From positions 1-33,817 of the forward strand of contig CALMPB010000016.1 of the NCBI GenBank assembly GCA_937871985.1: a stretch of DNA of 33,817 nucleotides. Reading direction: 5' to 3'. Below the pieces are notes generated by a model. It had not been told where the DNA came from, did no database searches, and saw only the letters and a list, made by a program, of their open reading frames with translations. Shown piece by piece: positions 1 through 8,723 of this stretch. Source of the stretch: an uncultured Burkholderiaceae bacterium (GTDB lineage: Bacteria > Pseudomonadota > Gammaproteobacteria > Burkholderiales > Burkholderiaceae). Position numbers and translations under genes: made by a program. Every line of letters starts with the position of its first letter. The first letter of the stretch is position 1.

Positions 1-1279
1 AGCCGCCCGCGCGCGGCGCGGCGCCTTGCCCTGGCGTGGGTTCGGCTTGCCGAGCCTGCGCCGGCGCCTGGGCCTTTTCTTGCGCCCGGGCTTGTTCTTG
101 AGTTTGTTCTTGGGCCTGGGTTTGCGCCTGGCCCTGCGCCTGAACCTGTTCCGGCGCAGGGGGTGTCCTGGCCTGGCCCGAATCGGGCGGAACCGAGCCC
201 GGCACCAGCGCCAGCATGCGCAAGCACGCCATGACGAAGCCCGCGTATTCGTCGGGCGCCAGGGAAAGCTCGTGGCGGCTGTGCACGGCAACCGAGTAGA
301 ACAACTGCACGAAGTCGGGCGGCACGCGCTGGGCCAGGGCCGCGATATCTTCGGCCATGGGGTCGTCAGCCGGCACGGAGCCGGGAATGCGCTGCTCGAT
401 GGCCACACGCGACAACAGCACCGCCAGGTCGGCCAGCGCCCCCGAATACGACAAGCCGCGCGTGGCCAGTTCGTCGGCCACCACCAGCACTTCGGAGGCG
501 CTGCCGTCGGCCAGCGCCTGCAAAAGGCGCAGCAGGTAGCGTTGATCGATGGTGCCCAGCATGCCCTGGATGGCATCGGTGGTGAGCTGGCCCGCGCTGT
601 AGGCGATGGCCTGGTCGGTCAATGACAGGGCGTCGCGCATCGAGCCCGAGGCCGCCTGCGCGATAAGCCGCAATGCGGGCGTCTCGAAAGCGATGTCTTC
701 CTGGCCCAGCACCATCTGCAAATGCCCGACGATGGCGTCGGCGGCCATTTGCTTGAGGTTGAACTGCAGGCAGCGCGACAGCACGGTGACCGGGATTTTT
801 TGCGGGTCGGTCGTGGCCAGGATGAACTTGACGTGGGGCGGAGGCTCTTCCAGGGTCTTGAGCATGGCGTTGAACGCATGCCCGGTCAGCATGTGGACTT
901 CGTCGATCATGTAGACCTTGAAACGCCCCGAGCTGGGCGCATACACGGCCTGTTCGAGCAACTGCGTCATTTCGTCCACGCCCCGGTTCGATGCCGCGTC
1001 GAGTTCGATGTAATCGACGAAACGACCCGAATCGATTTCGGTGCAGGCGCGGCAGATGCCGCAGGGAGAAGGCGTGATGCCCTGCTCGCAATTAAGCGAT
1101 TTGGCCAGAATGCGCGACAAAGTGGTCTTGCCCACGCCGCGCGTGCCCGTGAACAGCCAGGCATGATGAAGGCGCTGGGAGGAAAGCGCGTGCGTCAGCG
1201 CACGAACCACATGATCTTGTCCGATCAGGGTATCGAATGAGCGGGGCCGCCATTTTCGCGCCAGTACCAAATATGTCAT
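1..1279 (-). CDS. dnaX: DNA polymerase III subunit tau/gamma, N-terminal part (gene runs off the window)
   Basis: This is the clamp-loader ATPase that loads the beta sliding clamp and organises the replisome. The frame stays open from the ATG at 1279 to the window edge, giving 426 codons, so the 3' end is missing. The start reads MTYLVLARKWRPRSF, as is usual for the family. The Walker A motif GTRGVGKTT follows at about residue 45. Next come the four zinc-binding cysteines (C-x8-C-x2-C-x2-C pattern beginning NCEQG) and the Walker B/DExx motif MIDEVHML. Sensor 1 (ATTDPQKIPVTVLSRC) and domain III follow. From about residue 375 the protein enters the linker before the tau-specific domains, which is a Gln/Ala-rich low-complexity stretch. 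No A-rich slippery heptamer for gamma frameshifting is visible in the part present. It is the first minus-strand gene downstream of ffs. Identification is secure. Confidence 0.96.
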   Translation of the reverse strand, partial: MTYLVLARKWRPRSFDTLIGQDHVVRALTHALSSQRLHHAWLFTGTRGVGKTTLSRILAKSLNCEQGITPSPCGICRACTEIDSGRFVDYIELDAASNRGVDEMTQLLEQAVYAPSSGRFKVYMIDEVHMLTGHAFNAMLKTLEEPPPHVKFILATTDPQKIPVTVLSRCLQFNLKQMAADAIVGHLQMVLGQEDIAFETPALRLIAQAASGSMRDALSLTDQAIAYSAGQLTTDAIQGMLGTIDQRYLLRLLQALADGSASEVLVVADELATRGLSYSGALADLAVLLSRVAIEQRIPGSVPADDPMAEDIAALAQRVPPDFVQLFYSVAVHSRHELSLAPDEYAGFVMACLRMLALVPGSVPPDSGQARTPPAPEQVQAQGQAQTQAQEQTQEQARAQEKAQAPAQARQAEPTPGQGAAPRAGG

Positions 1280-1378
1280 GCGTGGGAGCTCGTGCCGCAA
1301 GGCAGTCGTTGGACAAACAAAAAGTTTACCGGATTCGATGCGGCTTGGGGAGACGGCGGCAAAGCGCCGGAACGAGGA

Positions 1379-1473
1379 GGCGAGCCTGACTTCGGCACTG
1401 ACTCTGAACGGCTGTGGCTGCTTCGTTCCCGACCTGACCAGATTCACCGCCGAACCATGCGAAGGGGCCCGCC
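1379..1473 (-). ncRNA. ffs: 4.5S RNA, signal recognition particle RNA (small bacterial type)
   Basis: Read on the minus strand, the sequence contains the universally conserved SRP domain IV core GGTCAGGTCGGGAACGAAG followed by CAGCC, at about 1417-1440. The predicted ends pair perfectly: GGCGGGCC at the 5' end with GGCTCGCC at the 3' end (one G-U pair). This gives a roughly 95-nt hairpin RNA of the 4.5S class. The RNA binds Ffh to form the SRP that targets membrane proteins. A TAAACT -10-like hexamer lies about 7 nt upstream of the proposed 5' end; I see no convincing -35. A short T-run (about 1318-1322) lies beyond the 3' end but without a good hairpin, so the terminator is uncertain. The position next to dnaX is, from recall, also seen in other proteobacteria. 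Exact ends are inferred from the terminal stem. Confidence 0.9.
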
Positions 1474-1576
1474 AAACTAAAGTTTAACAGGAGTTGCAGC
1501 CTTCCGTCTGGAAAACGCGGCAAAATCATGCCGGACGCCGAATAACCAGCGTCAAGCCGCGGATGCCGCGCGCCCA

Positions 1577-4500
1577 TCAGCAGTCCACCCAGATGTCGGC
1601 CCGGGGAAAATACAGCGCGCCGCGCGCCGGACGCCCGTCGAGCGCCCGCACGTGCGCGCAATATCGCTGTATCTGCTCTTGATGGCGCTCGCGCATCCTG
1701 GCCTCGAAAGCGGGTACGGACTCGTTCGCCCAGGGAATGCCCGTTTTGTAGTCCACCACCAGCCAGCCCGCTTCGTCGGAAATGGCCAGGTCGATCACCG
1801 ATACCCGGCCGCTGGCATCGAGCAGCGACCACTCCCGATACGCCCGGGCCGCCCGCAGCAGCCATTGTCCCTTGAGGCTGGCCAACGTGGCGGCCAGGGT
1901 TTCGCGCACCGCCGAGCTTGCCTCGTCCAGGGCCGAACCGTTCAACCCGGCCCGGCTCAATTGCTTGCGTATGACAGGCTCGCTGGCCTCGATGCGGCTG
2001 GCGGGCCAGGCCTCGATGCCATCGCGCCCCAGGCGCTCCAGCCAGGCGTGCGCCACCGTGCCGGCGGTCGCTTCGAACTCGGAGGGCGCCGGCCATTGCC
2101 AGGCGGCGCCGCGCGCCGCCTCCGGCAAGGGCTGCGCCGGCGGCAGGCTGTCTTGCGCCATGCGCAGCAAATTGCCCTGTAGCCCATCCGGCAGGACGCC
2201 GGACTGCCGCCCTGAATCGGCAAAGACGGACTGCCCGGGCGGCTCGGGCTGTTCCATATGGCCCCAAAGCCGGCCCAGCAAACTGGACGACGCCGGCGTC
2301 CTGACCCCGCCGTCCTTGTCCAGCGCCACCTCGCCGACCAGGTGAAGCTGCTCGCGCGCCCGGGTGGCGGCCACGTACAGCAAACGATCCGTTTCATAAG
2401 CGGCGCGCTTCTTGTCGCGTTCGGCCAGATAGACGGAAACCGGATCGGCCTCGTCGGCGATGCGCGGCTTGATGGGCCCAAGCAGCAGCCTGCCTTCGCT
2501 TTGCTCGATGCGCATCAGGGGCGCCGTATCGCCGCGCCCCTTGCGATGCAGCCCCATGAGAATGACGGTGTCGAACTGCAGGCCCTTGGATTTATGGATG
2601 GTCATGACTTCGACGGCGCGCCCCGTGCTTTTGGGCGCGGCGTACAAACGCTCGATCTGCGCATCGAACTCCACCGGGTTCAAGCCCCCATAGGGCGCCA
2701 GTTTTTCGACCAGGCGAAACAGGCTTTCGGCATCCGCGGCATCTTCGGGGCTGGCGTAGACGGCGGCCCCGCCCAGGCGTTCCCAGCACTGCTGCAGCCA
2801 GGCGGCAAACGGAACGGCCCCCGAAGCATTGCGCCGGTCGAGCAAGACGGTAGCTGCGTGCCGCAAGCGCCGGGCCTCGGCTTCGTCCAGGCCGGGCTGG
2901 CCCTGGGCGTCGCGCGCCAGCCAGTTCGACAGCACCGCCGGCACAGGCTGGTGGTGGCTGGCGCCGAACAAGGCATGCAGGCTGTGCAGCCGCAAGCCGC
3001 ACAAGGGCGAGCGCAGCACCGACAGCCAGGCCAGGCGGTCGGCGGGATGGGACAGCGCGCGGGCCAGTTGCACCAGATCGCCGACGACCTGGCGCGAAGC
3101 CAGCGACACCAGCTCCACGGCGCGGCACGGAATGTTCTCGCGGGCCATGCGCAGCACCACCTCCTGCAGATGCGAGCGCGCCCGCACCAGGATAGCCACC
3201 GGATGCTCGCTTTCGGGGTTGCGCGCCAGCGCTTCCCTGATCAGATCCAGCACCAGCGCCTCGCTGCGCTCCGGTGCATCGTCGCTGTCGCCATCGCGTC
3301 CGGCGCTGACCCAGACGGGGTGAAACTTGACCCCCGGCATGTCGAGCGCCTCGTTGAACGGCACGGATTCCGTATAGGGAATCGCACCCATGGCAAGGTT
3401 TTCTTCCTGCGGAAACAGCGGCGCGAAAATCCGGTTGACCCAATCGACGACGCCGGCCTGCGACCGGAAATTGGTCGTCAGGGAAAGCGCCTGCAGCGGC
3501 ACCTCGCCCAGGCCTTCTTTTTGAACCTTCAGGAACCAGCCCACCTCGGCCTTGCGGAAACGATAGATGGACTGCATGGGATCGCCCACCAGGAACAAGC
3601 TGCGGCCGTCGTCCGGCTGCCAGCCCGAGGTCAGGCGCTTGAGCAGATCGATCTGCGATTGGCTGGTGTCCTGGAATTCGTCCACCAGCAAATGCCGGAT
3701 GGAGGCGTCCAGGCTGAGCAGCAATTCGCTGGGATCGTCGGCCTGGCCCAGGGCCATGACCGCGCGCTGGGAAATCTCGATGAAATCCACCTCACCCGCT
3801 TCGGCAAAGCGCAGGCCAAGCTGCGCCGACGCCAGCCACAGCACCTGGATCAGGGCGTGCAGGGTGGCGATCTGGTCGTCCTGGTAACCGCCTTCCGGCA
3901 TGTGGCGCACCTCGGCCAACGCCGCGACCCACGACTCGCCGCCCTCGAAAGCCTGCAGCCACTGGACAAAGGCCTCTTTATGCGCCGTCTTGGCCTCGAA
4001 ACCCTGCTTCTTGTTGACAGTGCGGCGCAAGCCGCCGGTGGCCGTCAGCAGGACTTTGGCCAAGGCGCGCCATCGCGCCATGTCGCCGCGCTCCGTGCCG
4101 AAGGGCTCGCCCGCCCAATCCAGCAAGGGGGAAAGATCGAACGGCTCGTCGCTTTGCAGCAAGGCCGACGCGGCGCGCGAAACGTGCGGCGCCAGGCTGG
4201 ACGCCCACCCCGCGGGCATGGATTGCGCCAGCCGCAGCAGGTCTTCCCGCACGGCCTGCTGCAGATTATGCTGCAGCCCTTCGACATCGTCGCTGTCGGC
4301 CAGCAGCGGCAGCCACTGGTCGCGGCTGGCCAGCATGCCGGCAATCAGTTCTTCGGCCGCGCCCGTGTCGACGTCGAGGTGCGCAACCAGAATGCGCACG
4401 GCCTCAACGTCGTCGATCATGGCCAGGGTTGCCTTGGCCGCCGCCTCGTAGTGCTCACGGGCATCGTCCGCCACCGCCGGCAAGCCCCCCAGCGCGCTCA

Positions 4501-4900
4501 GCCAGGGCATGCCCCGCACCAGGTACGAGCAGAACGCATCGATGGTGCGAATGCTGAGGCGGGCCGGATACTGCAGCAGGTTCCAGCCCAGTTCGTCGTT
4601 GCGCTGCATGGCCTGCCGCGCCAGCCGCCAGCTGTTTTTCTTGTGTTCCTCGGACGGCTCGTCCTGGGTTCCCGCCTTCAGCTTGCCCAGCACCCGGGCA
4701 TGCATTTCGGAAGCCGCCTTGCGCGTGAAGGTGATCGCCACGATTTCCTCGGGACGATTGACCGTTGCCAGCAGGGCCAGGATTCTGTCGGTCAATAGTT
4801 CGGTCTTCCCGGACCCGGCCGGCGCCTGGACCAGAAAGGATCGCCGGGGATCGAGGGCGGCAAGGCGAACCGCGATATCGCCGGGCTGCTTAGTCGTCAT
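1577..4900 (-). CDS. addA: AddA-like UvrD-family helicase/nuclease (double-strand-break repair)
   Basis: The 1107-residue protein combines a superfamily 1A helicase with a C-terminal RecB-type nuclease. This is the AddA architecture that resects double-strand ends for recombination. Visible helicase motifs are Walker A APAGSGKT (26-33), motif Ia ITFTRKAASEM (56-66), motif II LLVDEFQDTSQSQ (from 404), motif III LVGDPMQSIYRFR (437-449), motif V MTIHKSKGLQF, and motif VI LLYVAATRAREQ. The nuclease PD-(D/E)xK residues are intact: D1037, then VDYKTG with D1050 and K1052, followed by a QEQIQRY motif. The start ATG lies inside the end of the upstream addB-like gene (11-bp overlap, ATGACGACTAA), suggesting translational coupling. 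It could be annotated simply as 'UvrD-helicase domain-containing protein'. The addA name rests on architecture and partner gene, not on a database match. Confidence 0.9.
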   Translation of the reverse strand: MTTKQPGDIAVRLAALDPRRSFLVQAPAGSGKTELLTDRILALLATVNRPEEIVAITFTRKAASEMHARVLGKLKAGTQDEPSEEHKKNSWRLARQAMQRNDELGWNLLQYPARLSIRTIDAFCSYLVRGMPWLSALGGLPAVADDAREHYEAAAKATLAMIDDVEAVRILVAHLDVDTGAAEELIAGMLASRDQWLPLLADSDDVEGLQHNLQQAVREDLLRLAQSMPAGWASSLAPHVSRAASALLQSDEPFDLSPLLDWAGEPFGTERGDMARWRALAKVLLTATGGLRRTVNKKQGFEAKTAHKEAFVQWLQAFEGGESWVAALAEVRHMPEGGYQDDQIATLHALIQVLWLASAQLGLRFAEAGEVDFIEISQRAVMALGQADDPSELLLSLDASIRHLLVDEFQDTSQSQIDLLKRLTSGWQPDDGRSLFLVGDPMQSIYRFRKAEVGWFLKVQKEGLGEVPLQALSLTTNFRSQAGVVDWVNRIFAPLFPQEENLAMGAIPYTESVPFNEALDMPGVKFHPVWVSAGRDGDSDDAPERSEALVLDLIREALARNPESEHPVAILVRARSHLQEVVLRMARENIPCRAVELVSLASRQVVGDLVQLARALSHPADRLAWLSVLRSPLCGLRLHSLHALFGASHHQPVPAVLSNWLARDAQGQPGLDEAEARRLRHAATVLLDRRNASGAVPFAAWLQQCWERLGGAAVYASPEDAADAESLFRLVEKLAPYGGLNPVEFDAQIERLYAAPKSTGRAVEVMTIHKSKGLQFDTVILMGLHRKGRGDTAPLMRIEQSEGRLLLGPIKPRIADEADPVSVYLAERDKKRAAYETDRLLYVAATRAREQLHLVGEVALDKDGGVRTPASSSLLGRLWGHMEQPEPPGQSVFADSGRQSGVLPDGLQGNLLRMAQDSLPPAQPLPEAARGAAWQWPAPSEFEATAGTVAHAWLERLGRDGIEAWPASRIEASEPVIRKQLSRAGLNGSALDEASSAVRETLAATLASLKGQWLLRAARAYREWSLLDASGRVSVIDLAISDEAGWLVVDYKTGIPWANESVPAFEARMRERHQEQIQRYCAHVRALDGRPARGALYFPRADIWVDC

Positions 4901-7544
4901 TGACGGCCTCCTCGTTCAGGCGCAGAAACGGCCGGACATCGCAATATTTGATGTCGTCGGCGCGCAAGCTGCTGTTCCGCGCCACGCCTTCCACGAATTC
5001 CTGAGCCAGGCCCTCGATGGTTGCGCGCCATTGCGCCATGAGCTGATCCCAGGACAGCCCCGCGAACTCGGGCCAGTCGTCCAGGCAGGCCAGCCCCTCG
5101 AATCCGTAATCGCCGTCGGCCAGGCCTTTGACTTCGGCCTTGCGGGCATGCAGCCGGGCCAGCACCAGGGCGCCGACTCGGGCGTCCTCGCGCGCCAGCA
5201 CCGAGGCGTAGAAAGGCAGTTGCAAACCTATGGGCCGCTGCCGCATCCAGTTGGATTTCGGGTCGATATTGCCCCCTCCCGTCTTGTAGTCGATGACCGC
5301 CAGCCGGCCGTCGGGCAGTCTATCGATGCGATCCAGCCGCAAGGCCAGCTCGAGCGCGCCGTGCGCCCACTGGAAACTGCGCTCGACGCCATCGACCGCA
5401 AAGGGCCGGCGCGCCAGCTCCAGCTCGAACCAGCTCTCCAGCACCAGCCTGGCGCGCTCGGCTTCCAGCTCGCGCAGAGCCGGACTGTAGTCGTTCAAAT
5501 GCGACTCGGCGGCGCCATCGACGGCCTGGGCGATGAGCTCCGCCAGGCGGCCGTCGATCCGGTATTCGGCCAGAAGCTCTTGATCGTCGATCTTGCCCCA
5601 CACGAACTCCATGGCTTCATGCAAGAACATGCCGCGCGCATTCTGATCCGACAATACCGCGTAGTCGGCCAGTTCGCTGGCCCCCAGGCGGTACTTCACG
5701 AAGGCCCACAAGGGATTGCGCGCCTGGGTATCGATGACGGCGATGCCGCCGCGAATCTGCGTGCCCGGTAGCAGCGGCGGCCCCTGGTCGTCCCGGATGG
5801 ATTCCAGCGCGCAGCGCGGCGGGGGCTCAGGCAGGGCCGGAGCCTGGCCTGGCGGCAGGTTTTCAATGCACGGACTGGGCCGCAGCTCGCGCTCGCCTTC
5901 ATGCAAGGCGTGGCTGACCCAGACCCGCGGCGCCGTGCGCAAAAGCGCCTGGTACAAAGCATGGGCCCACTGCAGCTCCCGTTCGGGCGTGGCGCGCGGC
6001 GCATTGGCTTTGCGCAGCGCCGCCAGTGGAATCAGGGGATTGGGCTTCGGAGCCGCGGGCAGCACCTCGTCGGTCAACCCCAACACCCAGACTCCGTCCC
6101 AGCGGCCGCCCTCGGCTTCCAGAAAACCCTGGACATCCAGGCGGGCGGAAGGATCGCGTTGAGGCTGGAATGGCGTTTCGCGCATCAGCCGGCCAAGCAG
6201 CGACACCGCCTGGCCGAAATCGACGCGGCCCAAAACCGGGGTCTGGCGCGCCAGGCGATCCAGCGCGCGATCCAGGGCCTCGACCACTTGGTAGGCGTGG
6301 CTGTCCAGCGCAACCTCGCCCGGAAACCCCAGTTGCCGCAATATGGCTCGAAGACGCTCGACCCAGGCGTCGAGCGGGACATCGCGCCAGCCCTCGTTCA
6401 ATGCCAGGCAGCCGTGCCAGGCCTGCGCCAGTTGCGGGGCCCGCTGCTCCAGATATTGTTCAAAGCTGTATTTCGTGACCTTGACGATCGCCCGCGCGCG
6501 CCATTGCGCATCGATGACCGCTCGTCCGGGAGCCTCCTGCTCGTGCGCCACGCAGCCGCCCGCCAGCAAGGCCTCGCCGGCCAGCGAAGGCTCGCAGTAT
6601 CCGCGCTGCCAAAACGCCTGCAGCACCTTCAGCCAGGCCAGCGCCGCCCGCACCATCGGCCAATCGGCTAGCGGACGCGCCACGGCAATATTGTAGGAAA
6701 TGGCCGGTTCATGCCCGACGGCGCGCAACGCCTCGCGCAACACCCGATGCGCCAGGACGACATCGTTTTCCAGGCGCGCCACCACAATGGCAAACCGCCC
6801 GTCCGGATGGGCCCGCAGACTGGACTGCGCCCATTGCGCGGCCATGCGCCATTCGGTGTCTGGGTCGGAGGCCTGGACGCGCACGACCTGGTCCGCGGCC
6901 GGCTGGTCGGCGCGCAGCGCGGCAATGGAAACGCCCTGCGCATGCAAGGCGTCGATCAAGCTCGACAGGCGCGGGGAAAATTCATTGAAGCCCGCCAGCA
7001 CGATATGCTGGAAGTCGAAGCGCAGCCCGCCCTGGACAATGGCATCGCAGACCCGTTCGAAACCCAGCACGCCATCCTCGGCGTCCATGTCCTGCAAACG
7101 TTGCCGGTAAGCGGCGCGCCAGACCTCGAAGCGCCGGTAATCGTCGGTTTCCAGCTCAGGGGGCACCCGCAGCCGCCACTCCGACACCAAGCGATCGGCT
7201 TCTTGCGCAAGCCGGGCGGCCTGGCCCGTGTCCAGCAGGACATGATCGGCTTCGGCCTCGGCGATCACCTGCTGCCACAGGCAGCGCGCGCCGAAAGCAT
7301 CCACGGTATGGGCGGCCAGACCGCTGTCGGCCACGAACGACAACTGGTCGCTGGCCTGCTGCAGCCAGGCCGACAACGGCACGATATCGGGCAGCGCCAT
7401 GACTTGCCGCTGGGCGTCGAGCCGGCTCGAAAGATCGGCCACGATGCGCCTGGCATGGCGGTTGTTGACCGTCAGCACCAGGGTCGCCATGCTGGGCAGG
7501 CCGGCAAGCTCGTCGAGCGATAGCGGTACAAGTTCCGTATTCAT
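4890..7544 (-). CDS. addB: AddB-like PD-(D/E)XK nuclease (probable DNA repair protein)
   Basis: This is the partner of the downstream AddA-like protein; together they would form the end-resecting helicase-nuclease. The 884-residue protein opens with the degenerate P-loop region of this betaproteobacterial family (TLVLTVNNRHARRI), which is not a functional Walker A. The C-terminal nuclease shows LRLDRIDRL then AVIDYKTGGG (DYKTG about 752-756) and the following Q in LQLPFYASVL, so the nuclease looks active. Classical AddB proteins carry a 4Fe-4S cluster using three C-terminal cysteines. Here only one remains (KYCDVRPF) plus an isolated LACLDD, so the cluster is probably lost. I chose the ATG at 7544 (MNTELVPLSL). 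A TTG at 7568 and an ATG at 7550 are also in frame, and none has a strong Shine-Dalgarno. It overlaps addA by 11 bp. Confidence 0.85.
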   Translation of the reverse strand: MNTELVPLSLDELAGLPSMATLVLTVNNRHARRIVADLSSRLDAQRQVMALPDIVPLSAWLQQASDQLSFVADSGLAAHTVDAFGARCLWQQVIAEAEADHVLLDTGQAARLAQEADRLVSEWRLRVPPELETDDYRRFEVWRAAYRQRLQDMDAEDGVLGFERVCDAIVQGGLRFDFQHIVLAGFNEFSPRLSSLIDALHAQGVSIAALRADQPAADQVVRVQASDPDTEWRMAAQWAQSSLRAHPDGRFAIVVARLENDVVLAHRVLREALRAVGHEPAISYNIAVARPLADWPMVRAALAWLKVLQAFWQRGYCEPSLAGEALLAGGCVAHEQEAPGRAVIDAQWRARAIVKVTKYSFEQYLEQRAPQLAQAWHGCLALNEGWRDVPLDAWVERLRAILRQLGFPGEVALDSHAYQVVEALDRALDRLARQTPVLGRVDFGQAVSLLGRLMRETPFQPQRDPSARLDVQGFLEAEGGRWDGVWVLGLTDEVLPAAPKPNPLIPLAALRKANAPRATPERELQWAHALYQALLRTAPRVWVSHALHEGERELRPSPCIENLPPGQAPALPEPPPRCALESIRDDQGPPLLPGTQIRGGIAVIDTQARNPLWAFVKYRLGASELADYAVLSDQNARGMFLHEAMEFVWGKIDDQELLAEYRIDGRLAELIAQAVDGAAESHLNDYSPALRELEAERARLVLESWFELELARRPFAVDGVERSFQWAHGALELALRLDRIDRLPDGRLAVIDYKTGGGNIDPKSNWMRQRPIGLQLPFYASVLAREDARVGALVLARLHARKAEVKGLADGDYGFEGLACLDDWPEFAGLSWDQLMAQWRATIEGLAQEFVEGVARNSSLRADDIKYCDVRPFLRLNEEAVNDD

Positions 7545-7726
7545 ATCCATCCAGGAGTCGAAGCGCAAAATCCAGTATCGGTTGCAAGCTGCTTGAATAA
7601 ACCCGCCAGGGCTCGATGCGCATCGGAAACGTTATCACAAAAGCCGCGCGGCAATGCCCGGTTTCTGGCCACACACGTCTCGGTTTCACGTTCGGCTCAG
7701 ACCGTTGCCGCATTCGAATCCGTTTA

Positions 7727-7764
7727 CCGACGGTTCCCACCCGTCGGCGACCGGGCGTTAGAAT
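7727..7764 (+). promoter_or_regulatory. Possible xerD promoter with upstream inverted repeat
   Basis: A perfect 7-bp inverted repeat, CCGACGG (7727-7733) and CCGTCGG (7741-7747), is separated by 7 nt. It is followed by TAGAAT at 7759-7764, a five-of-six match to the sigma-70 -10 hexamer. No good -35 is found at the expected spacing. It lies in the 279-bp gap between the divergent addB and xerD genes; the rest of that gap shows nothing I recognise. The site would give xerD a leader of about 55 nt. This is weak, pattern-only evidence. Confidence 0.3.
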
Positions 7765-7823
7765 AGCCAGCATCGCAAAACCCTTCCCCGAACCTCTGCC
7801 GACACGTTACGCCAGGCCCGCCC

Positions 7824-8720
7824 ATGGTTGCTCCTTCGCCCTCCATCGATGCTTTTCTGGACGCCGTCTGGCTTGAAGACGGCCTGGCCGAGAACACGCT
7901 GGCCGCCTACCGGCGCGATTTGTCGGCGTTTTCGAAATGGCTGGCCGCCAAGACCTCGAAAGACCTCGACCAGGCGCAGGCCGCCGACATCCAGGATTGG
8001 TTCGTGGCCCGGCATGCGGGCACCAAGGCCTCGACGGCCAACCGGCGCCTGGCGGCGCTCAAGCGCTACTACCTTTGGGCGCTGCGCCAGGGCCGCGTGA
8101 TTGAGGACCCTTGCCTGACCTTGCACACCGCCAAGCAGCCGGCCCGTTTTCCCAAGACCCTGTCGGAGGACCAGGTCGATGCCCTGATGCAGGCGCCCGA
8201 CCACGATACCGCGCTGGGCCAACGCGACCGGACCATGCTGGAGACCCTTTACGCCACCGGGCTGCGGGTCAGCGAACTGGTAAGCCTGAACGTGCTGGAC
8301 GTGAACCTGAACGAAGGCGTGGTGCGCGTCAATATGGGCAAGGGCGGCAAGGACAGGCTGGTGCCGCTGGGCGCCGAGGCGGCGCACTGGATAGACCGGT
8401 ACCTGACCCAGGCCCGCGTGGCGCTGCTGGGCGCGCGACGCTGCGACGCCCTGTTCGTCACGGCCCGCGCCGCCGCCATGACCCGCCAGGCATTCTGGTA
8501 CATCATCAAGAAATACGCCGCGCAAGCCGACATCCACACGCCGCTGTCGCCCCATGTCTTGCGCCATGCCTTCGCCACCCATCTGCTGAACCACGGCGCG
8601 GATCTGCGCGTCGTGCAAATGCTGCTGGGCCACGCGGACATATCGACCACGCAGATTTATACTCACGTTGCGCGCGAACGGCTGAAGGCCCTGCATGCCA
8701 TGCACCACCCCCGCGGATAA
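7824..8720 (+). CDS. xerD: Tyrosine recombinase XerD
   Basis: XerD works with XerC and FtsK at the dif site to resolve chromosome dimers. The 298-residue length and residue numbering match Escherichia coli XerD almost exactly. The catalytic set is visible as R148 (TGLRVSEL), K173 (MGKGGKDRLVPL), H244 and R247 (LSPHVLRHAFATH), H270 (LLGHADIST) and nucleophile Y279 (TQIYTH). The N-terminal SAM-like DNA-binding domain (about residues 8-90) contains AENTLAAYRRDLSAF. The start ATG at 7824 has only a weak AGG 8 nt upstream, but no better in-frame start fits the family length. It is followed 3 nt later by ybaK, so the two are probably co-transcribed. It is a housekeeping recombinase rather than a phage integrase, judging from length and neighbours. 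Confidence 0.96.
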   Translation: MVAPSPSIDAFLDAVWLEDGLAENTLAAYRRDLSAFSKWLAAKTSKDLDQAQAADIQDWFVARHAGTKASTANRRLAALKRYYLWALRQGRVIEDPCLTLHTAKQPARFPKTLSEDQVDALMQAPDHDTALGQRDRTMLETLYATGLRVSELVSLNVLDVNLNEGVVRVNMGKGGKDRLVPLGAEAAHWIDRYLTQARVALLGARRCDALFVTARAAAMTRQAFWYIIKKYAAQADIHTPLSPHVLRHAFATHLLNHGADLRVVQMLLGHADISTTQIYTHVARERLKALHAMHHPRG

Positions 8721-8723
8721 ACT

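Noticed and set aside
1314..1378. Intrinsic terminator for ffs at the T-run near 1318
   Set aside because: The T-run is short and interrupted, and only a 4-bp stem can be drawn well upstream of it; not enough to call.
2258..4798. 846-codon open frame on the plus strand opposite addA
   Set aside because: It lies wholly antisense to a gene with all helicase motifs in order. Its translation is rich in His, Gln, Arg and Gly without domain patterns, as expected of a shadow frame in GC-rich DNA.
7824..8720. Tyrosine recombinase next to a YbaK gene as a sign of an integrated element
   Set aside because: Residue numbering and length match the housekeeping XerD; no attachment repeats, phage genes or tRNA target are nearby.
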